NCBI GenBank assembly: GCA_020860745.1 | Contig: JAJBTR010000036.1 | Span: 1 to 5,345, forward strand | Origin: Lachnospiraceae bacterium | GTDB lineage: Bacteria > Bacillota > Clostridia > Lachnospirales > Lachnospiraceae | Length of the DNA stretch: 5,345 bases | Direction of reading: 5' to 3' | Shown here: in pieces, positions 1 through 5,345 of the stretch | Numbering within the stretch: position 1 is the first letter of the stretch | Layout: every line of letters begins with the position of its first letter | Program-made: the position numbers and the translations under genes | The notes under the pieces: model-generated | Databases searched by the model: none | Told to the model about the DNA's origin: nothing | The model's input: the letters and a program-made list of their open reading frames with translations, nothing else

Positions 1-38
1 GTATTATTTCATTTACAGCAACTTTGACCGGAATAGTT

Positions 39-619
39 TCAGCTGGAGTAATTCTCTAAAAACCCGAACAAAGCATCCAGATCTTCAAACTCAATTCCAC
101 CCCCCCCGCCGCTTCCCGCTGCAGGGCGTCCGGCAGCTCGTCATACCGGATCCCGGTGTCAAAATAAATATCTTCGGAAGCTTTCCGGTAGACAGCCAGG
201 TAGCTCCCGTTCTTTTTCAGATAATAGGATTCCGGAGACACACCTGTCATGCTTTCCACGGTATCGGTGGTCCCGTCCGCGTCCGTACCGGCGCCTGCAT
301 ATTCACCGCGGTTTTCCGATGTAAGGCCCCCGATGTCGGCTTCCTCTCCGAAGCTTTCCCCCGTCAGACTCTCTGTCCCGGAGTATTCACCGTCGCTTTC
401 CGCCGTCAGGCTCCCTGTTCCGGAATTTTCGCCGCCGCTTTCCGCTGCCAGGTTTTCTGTTTCATCATCTTCTTCCTGATAAATATCCGTCGTATTCTCC
501 GTGACAAGCTCAGCCGGATCTGTGCTTTGATTTCCAGAATAATATCCTGCCCAGTAGGCCGCCACAGCCGCCGCGGCACAGATAAAAAAAGAAATGCGAA
601 TCATCCGAATCTGTTTCAT
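39..619 (-). CDS. Membrane-anchored protein with BofC C-terminal-like domain (frame change at a G8 run)
   Basis: The reading frame opens with ATG at 619, preceded by AAGGAG 7 bases upstream. Residues 1-7 are basic and about 8-27 form one hydrophobic segment, so the protein is probably anchored in the membrane with the rest outside. Residues 50-107 are an acidic, Gly/Ser-rich spacer of degenerate 14-residue repeats. From about residue 131 (YYLKKNGSYLAVY, then LPDALQ) it resembles the BofC C-terminal domain of spore formers; BofC in Bacillus subtilis is a forespore protein that restrains the SpoIVB protease in the sigma-K checkpoint. Read straight, the frame ends at 56 with an atypical tail (VELSLKIWMLCSGF). 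Moving to the -1 frame in the G run at 100-107 gives IEFEDLDALFGFLENYSS and a stop at 39, about 193 residues in all, which is the ending I expect for this family. The frame change may be a sequence error, a real mutation or recoding. The exact role is unknown: it shares only the tail and is not a clear BofC orthologue. Confidence 0.72.
100..107 (-). other. Run of eight G at the frame-change point
   Basis: On the coding strand the BofC-like gene reads GCG GGG GGG GTG here. Upstream the protein is conserved in frame 0; downstream the family-like tail is in the -1 frame. In frame 0 the run contains G_GGG_GGG, which fits the X_XXY_YYZ slippery heptamer. One extra G, or a -1 slip, restores the tail. 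A run this long is also a common site for sequencing error and for replication or transcription slippage. Confidence 0.8.
300..467 (-). repeat. Four degenerate 42-bp tandem repeats inside the BofC-like gene
   Basis: Units begin at 300, 342, 384 and 426 with exact 42-base spacing. On the plus strand each opens with a form of TATTCACCG and carries a later TTTCC-GTCAG-like block. Each encodes 14 residues, roughly L-T-x-E-S-x-G-E-Y-S-G-T-x-S. The units at 384 and 426 are the most alike; the one at 300 is the most diverged. The period is a multiple of three, so changes in copy number would keep the frame. The encoded stretch is acidic and low in complexity, probably a flexible spacer between the membrane segment and the C-terminal domain. 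Confidence 0.8.
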
Positions 620-626
620 AGAAAAA

Positions 627-632
627 CTCCTT
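627..632 (-). promoter_or_regulatory. Ribosome binding site AAGGAG of the BofC-like gene
   Basis: AAGGAG lies 7 bases before the ATG at 619, which is good spacing and fixes this start codon. It directly follows the candidate promoter, so the two nearly touch. Confidence 0.8.
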
Positions 633-638
633 TTTCGG

Positions 639-668
639 TAGTATTCGCATTTCTCAGTTTTTTATTCA
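639..668 (-). promoter_or_regulatory. Candidate sigma-G (forespore) promoter of the BofC-like gene
   Basis: On the minus strand TGAATA (668-663) is followed after 17 bases by AATACTA (645-639). The Bacillus subtilis sigma-G consensus is TGAATA, 17-18 bases, CATACTA, so 12 of 13 positions match with correct spacing. It lies directly upstream of a gene with a BofC-like domain, and bofC is a known forespore gene. The predicted start near 632 would leave a leader of only about 13 bases with the ribosome binding site at its 5' end, which is tight. The assignment is inferred from motif and context. Confidence 0.5.
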
Positions 669-694
669 GATCTGCAGTTTTTTATTCAGATCTG
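655..694 (-). repeat. Perfect 20-bp tandem duplication upstream of the BofC-like gene
   Basis: Two identical 20-base units lie head to tail at 655-674 and 675-694. On the minus strand each starts with the 8-bp palindrome CAGATCTG and continues into an A-rich stretch ending ACTG. Each unit contains TGAATA, the -35 element of the candidate sigma-G promoter; only the unit at 655-674 sits at the right distance from AATACTA. The lack of any difference between copies suggests a recent duplication. The palindrome could also be a regulator site, but nothing in the sequence names one. Confidence 0.9.
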
Positions 695-769
695 TCAGTT
701 ATAAACTTCCTCATATATCAATTTCCATACATAGACTTTCGGCTCAGATATCACTGCAAAGAAATTGCA

Positions 770-2428
770 CTACAACAGATGGAATTTCTTCGCAATCCGT
801 ATGATTGCCGTTCCTTTCGGAAAGCTTTTCAGTTCCTCCTCGGTCAGACCTTTAATCAGCAGCAATACAACCGCATAGCTTATAACGCCTGCCAGAATAG
901 CGGCAACGGTGGCTACAGCGTTGCTGTGGATCAGCCGGTAAAGCACAAAGTACACCACATAGACCGCGACCCCCATCAGAACGGCTGCGATGGCCGGTTT
1001 GACAAAGGTCTTTCTGACATTCGGGCTGAAGCCGGCGTATTTTTTCATGGAGTTCCCATTCAAAATACACATAACCAGGGAAAAAACAATGTTTGCCGTG
1101 ATCATGGCGTAAATGTTCAGATGGAATACATACAGTGAGACCGGAAGGGATACGATATTGACCCCCAGCGCAATCAGCGCATTCCGGATGGGAATAGTCA
1201 TGCGGTCAATTCCCTGCAGCACAGCGTTGGAAAGTGTGGAGATGGAATAAAACACGATGCTGACCGCACCGGCCATCATCAGATTTCCCGCCAGGTCTGT
1301 CGTGGTATGGAACAACATCTTCATGATCGGGTCTCCCAGTATGATCAGACCGACCACACAGGGGAAAGCAATGACCATGATAAAGCGAAGAGACAGCCCG
1401 ATCTTTCTTTTTACCTCATCGTTATCTTTTCTGGCATACGCCGCGGCCAGAGCAGGGACACTGCTGGTGGCAATCGCAGTTGAGATGGAGATCGGCACAT
1501 TCACCAGGACACGATAATAACCGGAGTATACACCCCACCAGAGAGAAACGGTGTCAGTGTCGTTGCCCTGGGCAATTGCCAGATTTTTAAACACACCCTG
1601 ATCTACAATGGAAACAAGGTTATAAAGCGTGGTGCTGAGAAGAATCGGGAAAATAGTCAGCAGCAGTATTTTCATGATTGAGCCGTAGGATTCCGGCTCT
1701 CCGGTTCCCATCTTTCTCTCACGCCGTATCCCTTTTCGCAGTGTCCTGCGGTATCCCAGAAAGACAAAGACACAGAATGCAAGACCTGTCAGGGCGCCTG
1801 TGCTGGTGCCGAGCGTGCCCCCGGCTGCGCCGTAAGCTTCCGCGTAATGCTGATCGCTCCCCAGGACAGCCGCAACCCGGGTCCCGTACCCAAAAAGCAC
1901 ATAGGCCGCGCCGACACTGACAAGAGCGTTGACAATCTGCTCCAGAATCTGCGACACCGCGCTGGGTATCATAGTGCCGAGACCCTGGAAGAAACCGCGT
2001 ATCACGCCCAGCACGGCAACGATAATCAGCGTAGGAGCCAGAACCCGCAGCGCCAGATAGCTTAATGGCGTCTGGAAAATCTGTGTCAGGAACTCCGCCC
2101 CGAAAAAGACACAGACGCACCCGGCTGTTCCCGTCACAACAGCGATCAGCATAGCGCCGAGGAACACCCGGTAAGCATTCTCTTTCTGATGATTTGCCAT
2201 GCGGGTGGATACCATTTTCGACACTGCCATCGGCAGGCTGTAAGATGAGATCAGAAGCATCATACTGTAAATCTCATACGCGCAGCTGTAATAATCATTG
2301 CCGTACTCGCCGATGATATTTGTCATCGGGATACGGTAAAGCAGCCCGATCACCCGGCTGACAATGGAAGCAATGGCAAGGGCTGATCCCTGTACCAGAA
2401 ACGTTGTGTCCGATTTTTTGTTACTCAT
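770..2428 (-). CDS. SpoVB/YtgP (MurJ)-type lipid-linked polysaccharide flippase
   Basis: This 552-residue polytopic membrane protein has the length usual for the Gram-positive SpoVB/YtgP branch of the MOP flippases, which move lipid-linked cell-wall precursors such as lipid II across the membrane. It begins with a short polar segment and then FLVQGSALAIASIVSRVIGL, typical of the family's first membrane helix. The block RGFFQGLGTMIPSAVSQILE (144-163) is the strongest family signature, and hydrophobic helices recur to about residue 526 before a basic tail. ATG at 2428 follows GAGGT by 5 bases. It starts 86 bases after the lipoprotein gene with no clear terminator between, so read-through is possible. 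SpoVB proper acts in spore cortex synthesis and YtgP is a vegetative MurJ; the sequence alone does not separate them, so no symbol is given. The frame is intact throughout. Confidence 0.88.
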   Translation of the reverse strand: MSNKKSDTTFLVQGSALAIASIVSRVIGLLYRIPMTNIIGEYGNDYYSCAYEIYSMMLLISSYSLPMAVSKMVSTRMANHQKENAYRVFLGAMLIAVVTGTAGCVCVFFGAEFLTQIFQTPLSYLALRVLAPTLIIVAVLGVIRGFFQGLGTMIPSAVSQILEQIVNALVSVGAAYVLFGYGTRVAAVLGSDQHYAEAYGAAGGTLGTSTGALTGLAFCVFVFLGYRRTLRKGIRRERKMGTGEPESYGSIMKILLLTIFPILLSTTLYNLVSIVDQGVFKNLAIAQGNDTDTVSLWWGVYSGYYRVLVNVPISISTAIATSSVPALAAAYARKDNDEVKRKIGLSLRFIMVIAFPCVVGLIILGDPIMKMLFHTTTDLAGNLMMAGAVSIVFYSISTLSNAVLQGIDRMTIPIRNALIALGVNIVSLPVSLYVFHLNIYAMITANIVFSLVMCILNGNSMKKYAGFSPNVRKTFVKPAIAAVLMGVAVYVVYFVLYRLIHSNAVATVAAILAGVISYAVVLLLIKGLTEEELKSFPKGTAIIRIAKKFHLL

Positions 2429-2514
2429 AAACTACCTCAAAAACTGTAAATATCCGGTGCCGGAGGCACTATTGCGCGAAAAAACTATTCTCCTCCGTCT
2501 GTGACTGCCGGAAC

Positions 2515-3644
2515 TTACTCCGCCGCGAAATCCTCTTCGCCGGCATAGAATGTGATATTTTCCTCATAAGTGTCCTGCACGATACAGATCCAGGTTTTCC
2601 CCTGGTTCAACGTGATCTCATTGCCATCCGCATCATAGTATCTTGTCGCGTTCATCTGGGAATCCTTGGACCAGGTGACCGGTATGGCGGCGCCGTTGGT
2701 AATATAATAGCCGTTTCCTGTACCGATGGTTGTGACGTCCAGATACCCGCTGTCGGTATCCGCCGTATACCAGTCGCAGACCTGAATCAATATATTTTTC
2801 ACAGACAGCTGTTCACCGGTGAGCGCGTCCGTCTGGGCATCGCCATACTGATATCTGTCATACAGGCCGGTCTCCTGATTATAGACAAACCAGGGCTTGT
2901 TGACCAGATATCCCGGCTGCACGACCACAGCGTCCTCTCCCCCCGACAATGTGAGTTCAACCTCGTCATCCTCATTAAACTGATAATGAGATGTATAGTC
3001 CGCATCATGCTCTGTCTCATATCCCTTGATCGAGATACCTTCCGCAATGGATGCCCCAGTCACATACATATTGTGCGGCGCACTTTTGGAGGAATCGCGG
3101 AAAAAGATCGAATCCAGCGATCCGTCCAGCCCGCTCAGGTTATTGACATAGGAATTGCTCAGCATATCTTTCGCCAGATAAGCCTGTCCGACATGCATAT
3201 AAATGGCGTCAAACTCCAGCGCCCAGTCGATATAATACAGGCGGCAGCTCCGGACAGACATGACTTTTTCCACACTCTCATAGTCCTGGTAAAAAGCGAG
3301 CAGCCTGGTCAGACACCCCTCCACCGGCCTTCATAGATAACGTCAGCGGAACAGATTCCATACTGCGGGGTGGCACTCTCCGTATTACCAATCATAACGG
3401 CAAGCGGCCGCTGCGCTGCCAGTTCCTCGTTGATCCACTCGCCGGTCAGGTCGTTTCTGGCCTCGCCCTCGTGGACCGGCTCCTCCTCTTCCGGTTCTTC
3501 CTCTGTCTCTGCCAGATCCTCTACTTCACTGAAGCTCAGTTCTATTTTTGTCTCAGAGACAGCCTCCTCCTGTGTCTTTCCGCAGCCAGCGAACAACAGG
3601 GCTCCCATCACTGCAATCATAATCGCTGACATCACTTTTTTCAT
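2515..3644 (-). pseudogene. YerB-like DUF3048 lipoprotein, split by a one-base frameshift
   Basis: Two overlapping frames make up one gene. The first starts at ATG 3644, 7 bases after AGAGGGG; it has a lipoprotein signal peptide with lipobox LFAGC (Cys21), an acidic linker at about 43-60, and the DUF3048 opening RPLAVMIGNTESATPQYG (79-96) to ADVIYE (100-105). It then runs into an abnormal GRWRGV and a stop at 3309. The second frame resumes the domain at once (PVEGCLTRLLAFYQDY) and continues with SVRSCRLYYIDWA (from 130), FFRDSSKSAPHN (181-192) and the C-terminal GTGNGYYITNG (308-318) to the stop at 2515. Restored, the protein would have 376 residues, a normal full length. Both halves are well conserved, which suggests a very recent mutation or a sequence error. 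The upstream ATG at 3686 is less likely because it lacks the ribosome binding site and precedes the signal peptide. The protein probably sits on the outer face of the membrane; its biochemical role is unknown. Confidence 0.85.
3327..3332 (-). other. Frameshift site in the DUF3048 gene (one base missing)
   Basis: The coding strand reads TAT GAA then GG then CCG GTG GAG GGG. The family pattern here is Y-E-A-P-V-E-G, so a full codon, probably GCG or similar, is expected where only two bases stand. The second frame has a TGA at 3333-3331 just upstream, so any switch must occur in a stretch of about 20 bases. No slippery heptamer is present there. Confidence 0.85.
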
Positions 3645-3712
3645 AGCTGTACCCCTCTTTTTTCCTGTGTTATAAAACAATATCATCCGCGTCTTTCATA
3701 TTCTTTTACCGG
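3645..3712 (-). promoter_or_regulatory. Gap between ybeY and the DUF3048 gene, with ribosome binding site
   Basis: These 68 bases hold AGAGGGG at 3658-3652, 7 bases before the lipoprotein start at 3644. I see no hairpin with a T run that would end ybeY transcription and no convincing promoter, although a TATAAC hexamer occurs on the minus strand in the middle of the gap. The simplest reading is co-transcription from ybeY. Confidence 0.5.
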
Positions 3713-4216
3713 CTATCTCGTAATGCCCAGCCTCTCCAGTATCACATGCTGCCGGACTTCCATCACAGACGCCTCCTCCGGCCCCATATGGTCATAGCCC
3801 ATCAGATGCAGCATACTGTGGGTGATCAGAAAGGCATATTCCCGCTTTTCACTGTGGCCGTAGGCTTTCGCCTGGCTTTTCACCCGGTCGACGGAAATTA
3901 CAATGTCACCCAGCAGGACCTCACCGGAATCCGGGTTTGCACAGTCCTCGCACTGCTCCTCCACTGCATCGAAAGCAGCCGGCGCCGGATACTCCAGCAT
4001 AGGGAAAGACAGCACATCCGTCGGCGCGTCGATCCCGCGGGTCTGCCGGTTGATCTCATGGATTCCGGCATCATCTGTCAGCGTGAGGGATACCTCCGCC
4101 TCGTAGGGAAACTCCTCCGCCTCCAGCGAAGCTTCTATCACCTTTTCTGCGAGTCTGCGATAATGAAAGGAAAAACCCGTTTTTTTCTCACTGATCATCG
4201 TTACCGTCATACTCAT
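3713..4216 (-). CDS. ybeY: Endoribonuclease YbeY, rRNA maturation factor
   Basis: This 167-residue protein has the usual YbeY length. YbeY is a metal-dependent cytoplasmic RNase that takes part in maturing the 3' end of 16S rRNA and in ribosome quality control. The zinc motif HSMLHLMGYDH (133-143) supplies His133, His137 and His143, and the conserved block NRQTRGIDAPTDVLSFP (56-72) includes the family's key arginine, Arg60. GDIVISVDRV (103-112) is also typical. Between these blocks lies an acidic stretch with Cys89-x-x-Cys92, which I recall as common in clostridial members rather than special. ATG at 4216 overlaps the phoH stop as ATGA, which favours translational coupling. A second ATG at 4210 has GGGG at a better distance and could be the true start, removing two residues. 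All expected active-site residues are present. Confidence 0.95.
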   Translation of the reverse strand: MSMTVTMISEKKTGFSFHYRRLAEKVIEASLEAEEFPYEAEVSLTLTDDAGIHEINRQTRGIDAPTDVLSFPMLEYPAPAAFDAVEEQCEDCANPDSGEVLLGDIVISVDRVKSQAKAYGHSEKREYAFLITHSMLHLMGYDHMGPEEASVMEVRQHVILERLGITR

Positions 4217-5226
4217 CCCCGCTTTCTTGCCTGCGACGCTTTACTTTTCTCTCTGGCAGCCTGCCGGCTCTCATACTCCTCATAAGCTTTGACGATTTTC
4301 TGCACCAGCGGATGGCGCACCACATCCTGGCTGCTGAGGCGGCAAAAACCGATATCGCTGACTTTTTTCAGCACCTGCATCGCCACATCCAGCCCGGATT
4401 TCGTGCCGGGAGCCAGATCCTTCTGTGTGGCGTCGCCCGTGATCACAACTTTGGATCCAAAGCCGATCCGGGTCAGAAACATCTTCATCTGTGCGGGCGT
4501 CGTATTCTGCGCCTCATCCAGGATAATAAAGGCGTTGTCCAGCGTCCGTCCCCGCATGTATGCCAGCGGCGCCACTTCAATCAGCCCCTTTTCCTGGTTT
4601 TTCAGAAAACTCTCCGGACCCATAATCTGATACAGAGCGTCATAGAGAGGGCGCAGATAGGGATCAATCTTGCTCTGGAGGTCGCCCGGGAGAAAACCGA
4701 GCTTCTCCCCCGCCTCGATGGCCGGTCTGGTGAGGATAATCCGCCCCACCTCCTCATTCTTAAATGCGGTGATTGCCATCGCCATAGCGAGATAAGTCTT
4801 TCCTGTCCCCGCCGGCCCGATACCAAAGACGATCATTTTCTCCCGGATCTGATCCACATAATTCTTCTGTCCAAGGGTCTTTGGCTTGACCGCTTTCCCG
4901 TCGATCGTGTGACAGATGATCTCACTGTCGGCCTCCAGAAGAGCGCTGCGGCTGAAAGAGGATGTCTCCAGGGCATAGGTGACATTCTGCTCTGTGATCG
5001 TATTGCCCCGGGCGGACAGCTTCACCAGCTGATCCAGCACCGCACAGGCGCTGTCTGCGGCATCCGCCTCCCCCATCACTTTCAGATTCCCGTCCCGGAC
5101 CACGATCGTCACATCCAGATACCGCTCGATCATCTTCAGCCATGCGTCAAATTTTCCGAATACGTTGGTCATGTGGTCAATCGGTATCTCCATCATCTGC
5201 TGTATCATTGCCATCTGAGTAATCAT
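4213..5226 (-). CDS. phoH: PhoH family P-loop ATPase
   Basis: This protein of up to 337 residues has the normal size for the PhoH/YbeZ family, cytoplasmic ATPases related to the helicase-like P-loop proteins and linked to RNA metabolism together with YbeY. Walker A is GPAGTGKT (137-144), Walker B is FIILDEAQN (233-241) and the GDATQKD motif follows at 264-270; LTRPAIEAGEKLGFLPGDL (165-183) is a family hallmark. An N-terminal KH-like region covers about 22-72, and the C-terminal tail is rich in Lys/Arg. The start is uncertain. GGAGG ends one base before the ATG at 5226, which is too close, while ATGs at 5211 and 5205 lie about 13 and 19 bases downstream of it. The conserved part begins near MEIPIDHM (12-19), so any of these starts gives a complete protein. 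The gene overlaps ybeY by 4 bases. Confidence 0.96.
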   Translation of the reverse strand: MITQMAMIQQMMEIPIDHMTNVFGKFDAWLKMIERYLDVTIVVRDGNLKVMGEADAADSACAVLDQLVKLSARGNTITEQNVTYALETSSFSRSALLEADSEIICHTIDGKAVKPKTLGQKNYVDQIREKMIVFGIGPAGTGKTYLAMAMAITAFKNEEVGRIILTRPAIEAGEKLGFLPGDLQSKIDPYLRPLYDALYQIMGPESFLKNQEKGLIEVAPLAYMRGRTLDNAFIILDEAQNTTPAQMKMFLTRIGFGSKVVITGDATQKDLAPGTKSGLDVAMQVLKKVSDIGFCRLSSQDVVRHPLVQKIVKAYEEYESRQAAREKSKASQARKRG

Positions 5227-5345
5227 TCCTCCCTTTCGTTCGAAGCGGTTGATGCAATCTTCGGGTTCTTTCGCCTCAGCGTCATTTTTTATCCCTAACC
5301 CGGATAAACCGGAATAGAAATTTTGCCATTTTGCGCAAAAAATCG
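5227..5345 (-). other. Sequence upstream of phoH, possible end of another gene
   Basis: This holds a strong AGGGAGG (5234-5228) next to the phoH start. The phoH frame stays open without a stop, and without another ATG, to the window edge. The other two minus-strand frames stop at 5282 (tail ...KFLFRFIRVRDKK) and 5295 (tail ...KISIPVYPG); either could be the C-terminus of a preceding gene, but neither is recognised. In related Firmicutes yqfD often precedes phoH; I cannot confirm that here. No convincing promoter was seen. A 7-bp inverted repeat (TTTATCC/GGATAAA, 5288-5308) and a 12-bp palindrome (TTTTGCGCAAAA, 5329-5340) are present. Confidence 0.35.

Noticed and set aside
700..735. Sigma-A promoter from TTGATA and TATAAC on the minus strand before the BofC-like gene
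   Set aside because: The spacer is only about 12 bases, far from the usual 16-18.
752..769. Possible terminator after the flippase gene (TGCAA-N5-TTGCA)
   Set aside because: The 5-bp AT-rich stem is not followed by a T run.
527..1138. A 203-codon plus-strand frame across the gap and the 3' end of the flippase gene
   Set aside because: It overlaps two convincing minus-strand genes, lacks a good ribosome binding site and shows no family motif.
2455..2505. Possible terminator after the DUF3048 gene (CGGAGG and CCTCCG on the minus strand)
   Set aside because: The stem is only 6 bp with a loop of about 25 bases and no T run follows, so it does not look like an intrinsic terminator.
3309..3332. 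Programmed -1 frameshifting in the DUF3048 gene
   Set aside because: The overlap between frames has no X_XXY_YYZ heptamer, and one residue of the conserved block is missing at the joint, which fits a deleted base better than recoding.
3746..4285. A 179-codon plus-strand frame antisense to ybeY
   Set aside because: It is the mirror of ybeY codons; the minus strand carries the zinc motif and the conserved blocks.
4312..5298. A 328-codon open frame on the plus strand, antisense to phoH
   Set aside because: It lies wholly over the clearly conserved phoH, its protein has no recognisable domain, and its composition (rich in His, Gln, Arg) is that of a shadow frame.

Overview
The window reads as chromosomal DNA of a spore-forming Clostridia, most likely a Lachnospiraceae-type Firmicute. 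The support is moderate GC content, Gram-positive Shine-Dalgarno sites, the phoH-ybeY pair, a YerB-type DUF3048 lipoprotein, a SpoVB/YtgP (MurJ)-type flippase, and a membrane-anchored protein whose tail resembles the BofC C-terminal domain. The family calls come from recognising motifs by eye; no database search was run.

All five genes lie on the minus strand, so transcription runs from high to low coordinates. In that order they are: about 119 bases of unassigned upstream sequence (5227-5345); phoH (4213-5226), a PhoH-family P-loop ATPase; ybeY (3713-4216), the rRNA-maturation endoribonuclease, which overlaps phoH by 4 bases; a DUF3048 lipoprotein (2515-3644), broken by a one-base frameshift at about 3328-3329; a 552-residue polysaccharide/lipid flippase (770-2428); a 150-base gap holding a perfect 20-bp tandem duplication and a candidate forespore sigma-G promoter; and a BofC-tail-like protein (39-619), whose conserved end is reached only by changing frame at a run of eight G.

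phoH and ybeY form an RNA-metabolism pair and look translationally coupled. The lipoprotein and flippase are probably envelope functions and each has its own ribosome binding site. The last gene probably belongs to sporulation: it has a BofC-like domain, and upstream of it lies TGAATA-N17-AATACTA, one base from the Bacillus subtilis sigma-G consensus.

No phage, transposon, CRISPR, rRNA or tRNA was seen. I see no wholly new system. The points most worth a second look are the two frame disruptions, the sigma-G-like promoter with its duplicated -35 element, and the 42-bp coding repeats in the BofC-like protein.
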